DNA of 64,000 nt from Hawksworthiomyces lignivorus (taxonomy: Eukaryota > Ascomycota > Sordariomycetes > Ophiostomatales > Ophiostomataceae), in NCBI GenBank assembly GCA_002917075.1, contig NTMA01000001.1, forward strand, positions 992,001 to 1,056,000, in the 5' to 3' direction. The position numbers were made by a program, and so were the translations under genes. Numbering within the stretch: the stretch's first letter is position 1; every line of letters starts with the position of its first letter. Shown in pieces: positions 42,476 to 54,815 of this stretch. Below the pieces are notes generated by a model. It saw only the letters and a list, made by a program, of their open reading frames with translations, had not been told where the DNA came from and made no database searches.

Positions 42476-45070
42476 ATGACTGCTGTCGCAAATCCACCCA
42501 GCTTTGCCAACATCAACCGGCCGGCATGGGGTAACGGAAGCCAGTCTCTCAACGGCTCCATCAACCACGACGACGTCCGCAGCATGTTTGTTCCGCGCAA
42601 GTCCATGCAGCGCACGAACTCCTCTTCTTCCATCTCATCCAACGCATCCAACTCGTCTTCTTCATCCACATTCACCGTCATCGCCGCAAGCGGATCCGCA
42701 GCCGCCAACGGCGGTCCCGTCGGCGGTCCCGGCAACAACAACAATAATTCTGCTTCCTCCGCGAGCGACGCGAACGGCCTTCCCATCACAACGCTGCGCA
42801 AGCGGCCAATACAAAAGGCGCAATGGTCCGTTGGTAAGCAGGGCGAGGGACAGCCCGAGTACATACGCGGCGGCGCTCCTGGTCGGCAGCAAGTCGGCGG
42901 CGGCCCCAACGGCGTATCCTCCCTTCATCAGCTTCCGCCTTTCGTCCCCGGCCAGACGCCAGCAAACGGCACAAACGGCATCATGGCGCGTCCAGCAGGA
43001 GCAGAGGCCGCTCCCCAGCAGGGCCAGCCGGTGCTCTATCTCCTATCTCTAAACGGCACGTTTGATCGCAAGACCATCAGCGTCCCTTTTGTCCCCGACA
43101 CGCTCCGCATCGGTCGGCAGACCAACAAGAGCACCACCCCTACTACCGTCAACGGCTACTTCGACAGCAAGGTGCTGTCACGGCAGCATGCTGAGATCTG
43201 GGCCGACCGCCAGGGCAAGATCTGGATCCGGGACATCAAGTCCTCCAACGGCACCTTTGTCAACGGCACGCGTCTGTCGGCTGAGAACCGCGAATCCGAG
43301 CCGCACGAGCTGCAGACCAACGATCATCTCGAGCTGGGCATTGATATTGTCAGCGAAGACCAGAAATCCGTTGTTCACCACAAGGTGGCCGCCAAGGTCG
43401 AGCATGCCGGCTTCATCAACCCCTCGAGCAACCTCCTCGACATGAACTTTGGCGACCTGGACCCGGCAAACGGCGCCATAATGGGCTCGCAGATGAATGG
43501 GATGCCCTTCCGGGGACGGAACGGCAGCCAGGCTCCTCTCGGCCCCGCCGGCCGCGTGGCTCCAACATCCAATATGGCCGCCGCCCAAAATAACGGCATG
43601 GCTCTGCAGCGAGGCCTGTGGTTTACGGGTCCCTCGACGGAGGCAATTGTCAAGAAAATTAACGTAAGTCTGAATGTACCTCTTTGATATGCTCATATCT
43701 CAACAAATGGCAGAATCCTCTTCTAACAAACACTGCAGCAAGAAATGCGAAACGCGAAACAACAGTCGCAAGATTTGATGCGGACGCAAGAATTCATCAA
43801 AGCCCTGTTGTCTAAAGATGACATCCGCAACGAAGCCAATGCGAATGCCAACAGCAATCCGAACCCCAATTCCAACGCCAAAGCTGAGACTGCCGACTCA
43901 TCGGGGCCAGCACACCTCACTAATGGAAACGCCGTACCCTTCCGAGCTGACCCTAAGGCGCGCTTCTCCGACCCTCCTGCACCACCTCCCCAACAGCCCC
44001 TGCCAGAAAAGCCTGATGTGCCTTCTCTTAAGCGGGGAACGACGGAGCGGCCAAAATCAGGGTCATCTACTTCTCCCATCCGGCCGGATGTTGTCGGCCA
44101 AGTCCTTCAGCTGACAGACGCATTAAACACCGCAAAGCGGGAAATCGACTCCCAGAGCTCGCGGGTGCGCGAGCTAGAAGACAAGCTGCATAGAGAGCAA
44201 GAGGCGCGGAAATCAGCCGAGGAGCTGGCTCGGAGACTAGAGGAAGCCTCAGCTGCTACTGCGGCGGCGCCTGCTGTTCTGCCACATCTAAATGGGTCTG
44301 CAAAAGGCATCAGCGATTCGTACTCGACACTTGAAGATGCTTTCGAGCCGCCAGCCATCGATGCTACGACCAGCTCAGAAGACAAGACAAGGAACGATGC
44401 AGACAAGGACGGAAGCGATACTGTTTTCCGGGCCCGGATCGATTCCATGATGACAGAAATGGAAGGCATGAAGAAACAGCTGGACATGTTCCGCGAGCGG
44501 GCAGAGAAGGCCGAAGCCGAAAGGGACGCAGACAGGGAGACGCTGAAACAAATGGTCCAGCGAATCCGCCAGCGAGATGAAGATAACGTGAGATTGGCGG
44601 CGGCGGCTGCAGAGGCGACGGCAGCAGCATCTGCAGCGGCAGCGGGAGCAAACACCTCGTCGTCTGACACGTTTGTGCGGTCATTTTCGCGGGGACGGAA
44701 GAGGAACAGCGACGGCTCCGTCGCGGCAAGCGATGCGGACAGCGGCATTGGCTCGTCGGTGGGACCATCAGACAGCCCTGTCATCTCTGCACAGAAGCAG
44801 TCGGCATCTCAGAATCCCGCACAGCAAACGCAGGCGCAGCGGCTCCGAGGCAAACCCATCGCAGACGATCTTGCCGAGGACGACTTGACTGCGCTCTCCC
44901 GGTCAGAAACCATCAAGCCCGCCACGGCTTCGCTCACCAAGGCCGCACACGACCGTGCCCTCATGAACAGCATTCCATATGCTTCCATGGTGGGCGTAGT
45001 TCTGATCGGCATGGGTCTGATGGCGTACCTGAACGGCTGGCAGCCTCAGCCTGCCCGGCTGGATCGGTAA
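42476..45070 (+). CDS. FHA-domain tail-anchored STRIPAK subunit, SLMAP/PRO45/Far9-10 type
   Basis: Two exons (42476-43663 and 43739-45070) give 839 residues. The first 185 residues are Ser/Asn/Gly-rich. An FHA phosphothreonine-binding domain at about 187-268 has RIGRQ, SRQHAEIW and SSNGTFVNG. A coiled-coil region follows in exon 2 (QEMRNAKQQSQDL, EDKLHREQEARKSAEEL and EGMKKQLDMFRERAEKAEAE). A single membrane helix near 806-828 (MVGVVLIGMGLMAYL) ends the protein. This order, FHA then coiled coil then C-terminal anchor, is that of human SLMAP, Sordaria PRO45 and yeast Far9/Far10. These proteins place the STRIPAK phosphatase-kinase complex on ER, nuclear envelope and mitochondria and are needed for fruiting-body development and hyphal fusion. 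The start chosen is the first in-frame ATG. Confidence 0.9.
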
Positions 45071-46102
45071 TATGGGATGCCGGTAGAGAGATTCCTGTTT
45101 CTGTAGACGTAGGTGGTGCCGCTGTTGCTGCCGGTGACGTCCTATGGTTTTCTTTTGTGTCCCAAAATCATATGCGGAGCGAAGCATTTGCACGCGCGTG
45201 TCGGCCATGAAAAATGGTTTTATGAAATCGCATTGTACCCACTGTTCGATCGGCTCAGGGTCTTATTTTTTTTATTTTTTTCCTTTTTCTGTAATCTCTA
45301 AAACTGGCATACGGTTTTTTTTAATCTTCTTGGCGTTTCTTTATGCTCTGTTTCTTTGAGTTTTCTTATTTCATTTGTGGCTGTTCCCTTTGTCGTCATA
45401 CTTTCTCAATATATCATCTTCCTTTTTTTTTTCTCTTTTTTCACAAAAAGAGCGTTCCTGGTCTCTCTTTTCATGATTTGTGTCGGTCACTCGCTCAATA
45501 AGCCTTGTGTATCATGGGAAAGGTCTAATGATGGTTACGGGGTTTCTCTTTTTATCCCCTTCCCGACCCTTGCCATCCTTGTGTTTTCCTTTTGGTGAAT
45601 CGGGCCTCTGCTTGCATGCCAATTCTACGGACTCGGAAGGGCTGGGACTATTATTTTAGGGGAGCGTGTGTATTTATGTGGGATCTAGAGAGAGTAGCAA
45701 AAATACGAAAGCTTATGAAACTCACTTTTGAGGGTTGACAATGGCCGAGGGGTGGTTCTCTCAAACCAAGCTGTCGCTATCTCTGCAGCAGATTTTTATG
45801 TTCTGTTATATGTCTGTCTCTAAGAAAGTAACGAGAGTATCTAGACAAAATCATAACAGACATAGGGTATAGCATACGATAAGACTAGATGTATAAATAA
45901 GGTGTATCCAAACGAGTGGCGAGAAGATAATGAAAATCAAAACTTAGAAGAAATACGAAAAGTCAAGCGCAATCTCTTTTTTTTTTGGTCCATTCTGATC
46001 AGTGCATTTGGTCTATGCACTCTGTAAAAAGCATGCAAGGAGGAAAAAGAAGCATTCTAGAAACGTCTCCTTGCTTTTCGCTGCCTGGAGCCTCTTGTGT
46101 CT
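45071..46102. other. Convergent intergenic spacer
   Basis: Long T-rich tracts near 45260-45450 follow the SLMAP gene. No gene is seen. Confidence 0.45.
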
Positions 46103-47270
46103 CTAGTTGACCCGCCGCAGCCGGAACACGAGAATCTGCGGGAACTGGGTAAAGTGCCGCGTCGACTCCACGCGCCCCGCCTGCGCCGCGTCTTCGGGCT
46201 CAAACGCCGGCTCTTCGATGCCGTCCAGCGCCAGCAGGCCGCTCCGCAGGAATACGCCAAACAGCTCGTGCAGCGGGCGGTGGAAGTAGTACTGGGCGCG
46301 CTTCTGGCCGGCGTGGGCGAAGCCCTTCCAGGGCGGCACGTGGAGGTAGCGGTCGAGACGGTAGCCGTAGATGAAGGCGTTGTCGGTGATCTCGGCCGCA
46401 GCGGATGTCCCATCGCTGCCGCTGCCGGCCTCCGGCACGTCGTAGTCGTAGACCACTTCGATGGTGCGGCGGGAGCGCGGCGTATAGAAGATGGGGTGCA
46501 GGAGAGAGCCGACGAAGCTGCCGCCAGACAAAGGAAAAAGAGATGGAGAGTGAGCTGGCCTCTTTCCTGATTCTACAACCAGAAAAAAAAAATCACAAAC
46601 TTACACGCCATCCTTTGCCAAGAGCGACGGCAGAGCCGCAGCCAGCGGCTCCAGCGTGGGCACGTCCATGATGGCCATGTTCATGAGGACGACGTCGAAG
46701 GGAGACTGTCCCAGGTTTAGCGGAGGGGGAAAGGGCGATGAGAGGAGAGGTTGCTAAGCAGTCTATTCCTCGCCGTTCATCGCATCTCCGTTCCGGCGCT
46801 CCCGTCTACGACAGAATGAAAAATCCATTCGCTTCACTTACCTGCTCTGCCTCGCGGACGAGCGGAAGAAAGTCCTCCGGCCGGGTGACGTCCAGCTTGG
46901 CGAAGCGAATGTTGGGCGGCGGCGCGCGAGTCGGGTCGGCGGCGGCCTCCTCGGCCGCCTTCGCCGCCCAGTACCGCGCGTGGTCCAGCATCTCCTCGCT
47001 GCCGTCAGTGGACACGACCTCCACGTCGCCGCGGCTCTCTCCGGCGAGGTACGTGGCCAGCCAGCGCGCCGTCAGGCCGTTGCCGGTGGAGATGTCCAGA
47101 GCGCGGACGGAGGGCTTGCCGTCGCCGACCCGCTTCGCCGCCAGCAGCCGGGCCAGGCTCGGCTCCTCCAGCACCGACCAGTACATGTTGCCGTCGCGGC
47201 CCATGCTTTCGTCCCACTGCGGGGCGATGGTAGACCAGACGGACAGGGCGTCTGCGTAGAGGTCGGCCAT
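46103..47270 (-). CDS. Class I S-adenosylmethionine-dependent methyltransferase, fungal
   Basis: Three exons (47270-46842, 46705-46605, 46517-46103) close in phase to 314 residues. MADLYADALSVWSTIA starts the protein; the SAM-binding motif I is ALDISTGNGLTARWLA; motif II acidic loop follows VEVVSTDGSEEMLDHAR; the motif IV region is restored by the splice as SPFDVVLMNMAIMDVP. The C-terminal half has the conserved PWKGFAHAGQKRAQYYFHRPLHEL block. This looks like the fungal methyltransferases of ubiE/Coq5-type fold whose substrates are unknown. No NRPS or PKS gene lies in the window, so a secondary-metabolite role is not supported. The gene is divergent from the OSBP gene. Confidence 0.82.
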
Positions 47271-49205
47271 GGCTTTTTTGGGGGGGGGATAGTACGGGGG
47301 AAGGGCAGATACGCAGGTACGGTTTTTCAAAGATGTCGAAAAGCGAGAAGAAGGGAAGAAGGGAAGCAGGAAAAATTTTTTCTTACTTCCTGCATCAGAC
47401 ACTTTCCAGGCAGACGCCATCTAGCCGGCTCTTATGCTAATCGACTCCACGTGATGTGGTATCATTCTCTGCGCAAGGATGACCCGAATCAACGCAGGCC
47501 GTGGTTCCGTTGCAGGCAGCTAGCTCGCTGCCATGTATACCGAGCTGTCATAGACGCTAAGTACTGCCGCTCGCCCAGCCAGTTGACAGGAGAGGTTTCA
47601 GCATCACTTACGGGACCGGATCTCAGCCTCGTGGGATGGTTACAATACTTACCAGCGAAGCAGTAGACAAGGGGAAGACAGAAGTGCCTCCATCTATTGG
47701 ACAAGGCCTGCCAAGCCAGCCCAGCTGCTGGTGCTGCAGTTCCACACTTCCACATAGTCTTGCGTCTTGAAGTTTCGTCATTAAAAGACGCACTCCCACG
47801 ACTGCCACAGCATAGGATCACCCAGCTTACATCGCAAAAAATTTACTTCTTTAGGCCTAGCACCGTATCTCAAAAAGCATACAAGTACATATGTGACACT
47901 GAAATATGTAATATCTAAACACCGCTGAAGCCGAATCTCCTATCAGACCAGCGCTGGTCCGGATCTGTGCAGAGAGGGGCAAAGGGGGAGCAATAGGCAT
48001 CCAGACCGGTTTTTCCGACTGTTCCCCGATGTCTTCGAAACTTGGACAGTACAGCAGAAAGGAAACAGGAATTTAGGACCGTCTGCCATCCGAACAGCAG
48101 CCGCCACTCGAAGCTATTTGCTGAAGACTGGGGGATCTCCCGGCCTAAGCAGGTTCTGTCACGCTGGTGGTGTTAGAGCCATAGCGGGCTCGTTTTCGTA
48201 TGGGTTCTGTACCATGGTACGTGCACGGAGTACGCGAATGTGTACGAGCACGAGTACGTTGTGTAAGTCAATACTTCGTAATTCTATTCGCCATTGCTTC
48301 TGCTTAGGTTCAGGGACTGGACACCTTTTGCAATTTATTTGCCTCGTCTTCCCCTATCGTCCACTAGAAGCCCGCCGTGCCTTTTGTATCCACAGCGCCT
48401 CAGAGGCAAGACATCGTACCTGGACGTGCCTGCAAACAACTGCAAATCAGCCGTGGCAGGGCGGTCACACCGCTAATCCTCTTTTGGCACGCCACGCACC
48501 TAGACACCCACCGAGCCCACCCAGGCGAGCTGCCTCCTTTGCCTCCCTCACTCCTTCCCTCCACAAGCAGAAAACACGTGAAATTAGTGGCTGTAGCAAA
48601 AAAGACAGACGCTGGTCGCAAAACAAAACATTGGCAGGAACGAAAGAAGGTCCTGCTCACTCCTTAACGCCGCCGTCGACTTTTACAACGAATGTACTCC
48701 GTACAATCGTACCTACCTGTTTTATCTCTTTTTGCTGTTATTTGTTCTTTTAGTGCGACGTCATGCTTCATGACTGAGTGGCTGTTCTTTACCGCCTCCC
48801 TTTTTCTTCTCTTCTTCGGTCTAAGTGCGTCGATTTCGCATTCTCCTACATACGCATGCGTTCGATAAACACGCCATTATTTTTTTAAACCCTCTTTCTT
48901 TTTCTTCTTCACATCCTCCGTTGACCGTCTTGACCTGCAATGGTGGCCAGTTTCCTTTGAAGGGCGGGGGAAAGACAGCGAGCCACATAGTCAAATCCCC
49001 AGCTTTCAACGAACAACACAAAGGAGAACAGCCAAACCACACGGCGTAGCTGTCTCCTGTGGTCTCTTTGGGGGGTTGTTAGTGTTTTCTTTTTATTACG
49101 TTCTCCTTAGTACAATCTCAACCTTTTCTCTCTATACGTTTCACTCTCCGAACAAGCTCGATTCTGCCCATCCCATAGCAATTGGATCCTAATCGACAAG
49201 CCAGG
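47271..49205. other. Divergent intergenic region (1.9 kb)
   Basis: The promoter of the methyltransferase gene and the long pyrimidine-rich leader of the OSBP gene lie here. I found no gene. The CTTTTTCTTCTT-type tract near 48890-48920 is typical of a fungal promoter. Confidence 0.5.
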
Positions 49206-52200
49206 ATGTCGGACGCCGGTGATAGGTGAGCTCTTTTCTTTTTTTCCCACATCTCCGTTCTTCTACTGCTTGACATTTCCGATCTGAAGAAACCGTGCAA
49301 CTGACCGTTATGAACCCCTCCCCCTCGTCAGCCACCACAAGCGAACCAAAAGCGCCGCCCTTTCCATCCTCCGCCGAAAAGACCGCAGTGCCAGCGGGAC
49401 AGGCGCGGGCGATGAGGATGCCATCTCCGAGGATGGCTCTCAGAGCGCTCTAGCACAGTCGCCCTCTGTCACTTCTCAATCACACAGTGGACCCGCGATG
49501 GCGTACCAGCAAAAGGCGTACCAGCAAACACCACCCTCTGCCATCAAGGGCCATGTCCCGCGCATGTCTGGCGCTGGCTCCTCGCTGACGGGCCGCAGCC
49601 CCCAAGGGTCGTCCACCCTGCTCCACAGTGTCTCGTCCGGCGGGCGGCCAGGCTTCGCCAACCCTACTTCTGCTGGTGCTGCCAATAACATCGGCGGTGC
49701 TAGTGGTATTGCGTCCTCCCCCTCGCAGCATACGTCGCTCGAGCAGTCCGTCCGCAAGTTTCGTATCGTCGAGGCTCTGCGGAGCGGTGACACGGCTTCT
49801 ATATCGAAAGTTATTCGCGAGACGTCCGACACGGCTGCAGCAGGACTACCGCGCGCTAGCACATCTTCCTTTGCCACTACGTCTGGCGGCGCGCTCGATG
49901 ACACGTCTGTGCTGCATCTTGCCATCCAGTGCGCTGAATTCCCCGTGGTCGAGTACGTCCTATCAGATGGCGCCGGTCTCATCGATGTGAACTTACGCGA
50001 CAAAGACGGCAACACTCCGCTGCACTTGGCTGCCGCTCAGGGGCGCACCCACGTCGTACGGCTGCTTCTGGAGCAGAAGGATATCAACGACTCGATCGCC
50101 AATGCACAGGCCCGGCTGCCGCTCGATCTCGCTCGGAATCCAGAAATCTTCCAGCTGCTCCAGCTCTCGCGGTCTATCTTCGCTGAGAGCAAGATAAAGG
50201 AAGTTCAAGACTTGATTGCTCGGGGCGAGTACAAGACCTTGGCTCAAGTGCTCGAAGAGCCGCGGCTCAAGACTGTTCTAGACATCAACAGCACCGAGTT
50301 TGCCTCCGATCCTATCACTATCCAGGCTGGCGGCACGCTCCTACATGAGGCCGCTCGCCGCAGGAACACACAGCTCATCCAGGTCTTGCTTCTACACGGG
50401 GCAGATCCGTTCCGGCGCGATCGTAAGGGGAAGCTGCCGCAGGATGTGACCAAGGATGATGTGACGCGTGCCATGCTCAAGAAATCGCCTGCTGCCGTTG
50501 CTGCCCAGCGCGGCATCCAAGAAAAGGCTGTGCTTGGCGCTGCCGCGCAGGGCGGCCTCGCCTACAGCAACGTATCCAGTTCCACGGCCCTGAGCGCCAG
50601 CGGTGCCGGTGGAGGAAGCAATGGCAGCGCGGCCGGCGCGGGCCCCCAGCCAGTTCTGGATCCGCTGGCCGGCCGCGAGGCGCGCGAGATGAAGGGCTAC
50701 CTCAAGAAGTGGACAAACTACAGGAAGGGATACCAGCTCCGGTGGTTCGTGCTGGAAGATGGTGTGCTCAGCTACTACAAGCACCAGGACGATGCCGGGT
50801 CAGCGTGCCGTGGCGCTATCAACATGCGTATCGCCAAGCTGATCATGAGCCCTGACGAGAAGACCAAGTTTGAGATCATTGGCAAATCGTCAGTGAAATA
50901 CACTCTAAGAGCGAATCACGAGGTCGAGGCCAAGCGCTGGTTCTGGGCGCTCAACAACTCGATCCAGTGGACAAAGGACCAAGCCAAGGAGGAAGAGCGC
51001 CAGCGTGCCCGCAGCGCCGAGCTGCTGCGGCAGGCCAAGGCTGAGCACACGCTACAGCCCCAGATGACGCACCAGTCGCAGCACTCGCAGGCGCCGTCGT
51101 CTGTCACCCACGCAGACCATGCGCAGAGCGAGAACGCCAGCATCTCCGAAAACAACATTCGCCGCAACAGCAGCCAGCTGGCTCGTGTCCAGTCGACGGC
51201 GGCACGGTCGGCAAACAGCAAGGGGCTAGTGACCGCAGGTGGGTTCGGTGCGAGCACAGTCGGCAGCGTAGATGACGACGCCGCAACGGGACCCCTGGGC
51301 GAGTTCGTCGATGCCGAGACGGGCCTGCCATCTAGTTCAATGCACAGCAAGCGGAGAGACCTGAGCGGAATTGGCGGTGGCATGGACGACGACGGCGACG
51401 ATGACGATGAAGACCTCGATGCATCCAGCGGTGCTGGCGGCCGCGACCGCGACGCTCCCTCAGCGACGCGCGACGCGCTAACCATCACCGCTCAGTCGGC
51501 GCGCCTACAGCTGGAGACCATGGCGCAGGTGACACAGGCGCTGGTCAGCGAGGCGACGCGGAACCCGGCGCTGACCCTGACGGACTCCAAGACAAGCGCA
51601 GCACTGTCCACGTATGACGCCGCCATTCGGTCGCTGACGGGCCTGATCGGCGACTTAATGCGCATCTCGCGCGACCGTGACGCCTTCTGGCAGTACCGTC
51701 TGGACCGCGAGGTCGAGATGCGCCGCATGTGGGAAGAGAGCATGGCGCAGGTGGCCCGTGAGCAGGAGGCCCTCGAGGCTCGCGTAGGCGCCGCCGAGGA
51801 GAAGAAGAAGACGGCCAAGCGCATCCTGAAGGAGGTCATTGGCAGTGGCGTCCTGGACGACCGCCCTGCGTCGAGCATTGGCGGCGGCGCCGGCAGCATC
51901 ATGGTCTCGAGCGGCGTTCTGGCTGCTGCTGCAACGGCGGCGGCCGCCTCCGCGGCGAATGAAATCCCCGTTGAACACGAAACTTCTACAGCCGCAGAAC
52001 TCGACGTCCCGCCTTCCAGCGGGCCGCGGTCGCCGTCCATCAACATGTCACGGCGCCAGACCGTGATCGAGCAGGTCGCAGCAGCGGGGCTCTCAGACTC
52101 CGAGTCTGACGACGAAGAGTTTTTCGATGCCGTGGACGCCGGTGAGGTTGAGTTTGAGCCGGAAATGCCCTCAGAGAAGCAGATCGAAGCGGCGGACGAA

Positions 52201-53678
52201 GAAATTGATCGGGATGCCGAAGCAAAATCAAGGGAGAAGGGCGAGATCGTCGTGTCGGGCATCGACATCAGCAAGTCGTTCAAGGGTTATGAGAATGGCA
52301 TTCGTAAGCGGCTTAAGATGGATGCCGACAACCGGCCGAAGCTGTCTTTATGGGTGAGTTGTGCCTCTGCCCCGACCCGTGTTTTCCCCTCTGCTTCTCT
52401 TACTCCTTGCTGACCATCTTCCAGAGCATTTTGAAATCCATGGTTGGTAAGGACATGACCAAGATGACGCTGCCAGTTACTTTCAACGAGCCCACATCGC
52501 TGCTCTATCGCTGCGGCGAGGACATGGAGTACGCCGACCTCTTGGACCAGGCTGCCGAGCGCTCCGACTCGATTGAGCGCCTCATCTACGTGGCGGCGTT
52601 TGCGGCCAGCGAGTATGCGTCGACGGTTGGGCGCATTGCCAAGCCTTTCAACCCGCTGCTCGGCGAGACCTTTGAGTACGTGCGGCCGGACAAGAACTAT
52701 CGCTTCTTTATCGAGCAGGTGAGCCACCACCCGCCCATCGGTGCGGCGTGGGCGGAGTCGCCCCGGTGGACGTACTATGGCGAGTCGTCGGTGCGGTCAA
52801 AGTTCTACGGCAGGTCGTTCGACATCAACCCGCTGGGAACGTGGTTTCTGAAGCTGCAGCCGACCAACGGCGGGCGCGAGGACTTCTTCACGTGGAAAAA
52901 GGTGACGTCCTCGGTCATCGGTATCATCACGGGCAACCCCACGGTAGACAACTACGGCCCAATGGAGATCAAGAACTGGACGACGGGTGAGGTGGCGCAT
53001 ATCGAGTTCAAGCCGCGTGGGTGGACGGCGGCGTCGGCGTACCTGATCTCGGGAAAGATCGTGGACAAGACGGGCCGGGTGCGGGTGTCGCTAGGCGGAC
53101 GGTGGAACTCGAAGCTGTACGCGCGGCTGACGCCGGGCTACCAGGCGACGGTGTCGGAGCCCACGGCGACGAGCAACGGGGGCAGCAGCGGTGGAGCCGA
53201 CCTAGACGAGACGGGCCAGATGCGGGTGCACAAGGGTGGGCTTGCGGGCGACCAGAACAAGGTGTACCTGATCTGGAAGGCCAACGAGCGGCCCAAGGGC
53301 ATCCCGTTCAACCTAACGCCGTTCGTGCTGACGTTCAATCACATCGACGAGCAGCTGCGGCCGTGGCTGGCGCCGACGGACTCGCGCCTGCGGCCCGACC
53401 AGCGTGCCATGGAGGAGGGCGAGTACGACTTCGCGGCGACGGAGAAGAACCGGCTCGAGCAGGAGCAGCGCTCGCGGCGGCGGATTCGCGAGTCGGCAGG
53501 CGAGGAGTTCGTGCCGGCGTGGTTCAGCAAGGCGACGTGCCCCATCACGGGCGAGACGTACTGGCAGTTCAACGGCCGCTACTGGGATGCGCGCGACAAG
53601 GCCGGCCAGGGCGACCGCAGCGTGTGGTCCCACCTGGAGCCGATCTTTGCGGGCTCTGCCAGGGAGGCAGACGACTAA
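49206..53678 (+). CDS. Osh1/Swh1-type oxysterol-binding protein (ankyrin-PH-FFAT-ORD)
   Basis: Three exons (49206-49225, 49332-52353, 52425-53678) give 1431 residues. The first exon encodes only MSDAGD and part of the next Ser. Order: ankyrin repeats near 195-345 (DGNTPLHLAAAQGR, GGTLLHEAARRRN), a PH domain near 460-555 (MKGYLKKWTNYRKGY, LRWFVLEDGVLSYYK), low-complexity acidic linker, an FFAT-type motif near 932 (DEEFFDAVD) that would bind the ER protein VAP, then the lipid-binding ORD from about 1015 with the signature EQVSHHPPI near 1110. It moves sterols or phosphatidylinositol 4-phosphate between the ER and Golgi or vacuole membranes. Domain order and motifs match Osh1 rather than Osh2-7. 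Extended low-complexity inserts make it slightly longer than yeast Osh1. Confidence 0.93.
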
Positions 53679-54815
53679 GGGTAGGGATGAGATCGTTGTA
53701 AGAGAAGAGAGAGGAGCAGATACTTTTATTTTGCGGCTGTTATCTTTTTTTTTTTTTTTTTTTTGCACTCAAATCTTTCTTGTTCATATTTCTAGTCACT
53801 CGCTTCTTTGGACTTTTCTGGAATCGACTCTACACCTGCATATATACACACATTTACCTTTTCATTTTACTTGTCTTGTAAAGTATTGGTTTAGAAGGAG
53901 CAGAGAAGACAAAAGCAACAGAAAGATATATATACATATACACACACATACAAAATCTTCAATCGAGTACAAGATCTCACAAACCTCTCATTTAACAGAA
54001 CGATTACTATATTGGGGTTTGACTTGAGACAATTAGAGTTCCCAGCTGACGGACGGGCAATCAATGGTTAAATCGGTTCTGGAGATATGATCACTAATAC
54101 GCTGTCAGAGACGGCAGAAGTGTCCGTTAAACAAACAGAACTACAGAGAGGGAGTATAAATGAGCGTTCTGAAGCCAGGGTTCGTCTAGCCGTGGCACTT
54201 CTTTTTGTATCGTACGCGGATTACTGTTCACATTGCCTCCTCCCGTCCTCCTCAGACTTTCTTTCACATACACTGCGGGCTGGGAGCATTTTCACAGGCT
54301 AGCCGGTGCCGAGGTTAGTGGGTCACGCATCCCAATTTGGTATTGAAAAGGCCTGCGGAACCGACGACCAAAACCTTGTCTGCCATTCAACGCAATGCAA
54401 ATGCTAACGTTGGATATTATTACCGCAGCACTCCTTGCATTCCATCAACCCCATGTTTGAGCTGCCAGCTTGTTGTTAGCATTCAAGTGCCGGCTGGAAA
54501 ACCACCCTGGCCTAACTGCACGTGACGCTAGCTGGACTGGACTAGACCAGAGCCTGTGAGGCTACGGTGAGCCGATCTTGGCTGCGACTTTTAGGGGGAA
54601 AGCCAACACACAGCTGCTCCGTGTAATACCCCTTACGCAGAGCTCATTTAATAGGACCTCGGTCTGATTTGGAGCGATTCGCTTATATGCGTATTGCCTC
54701 GTCAGTTGTGCCAGCTTTATAATCTGACCATCTTTTTTTTTTTCTCGCCAGCTTCCTTTCTTCCCTTTTCCCCTCCCTTCCTTCCCTTCTTCTCACACTC
54801 CCTCACAACTCCCCC
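53679..54815. other. Intergenic spacer
   Basis: Contains a T-run at 53745-53764 after the OSBP stop codon, a TATATA/ACACAC-rich stretch near 53925-53950, and the promoter of the thioesterase gene. No gene seen. Confidence 0.45.
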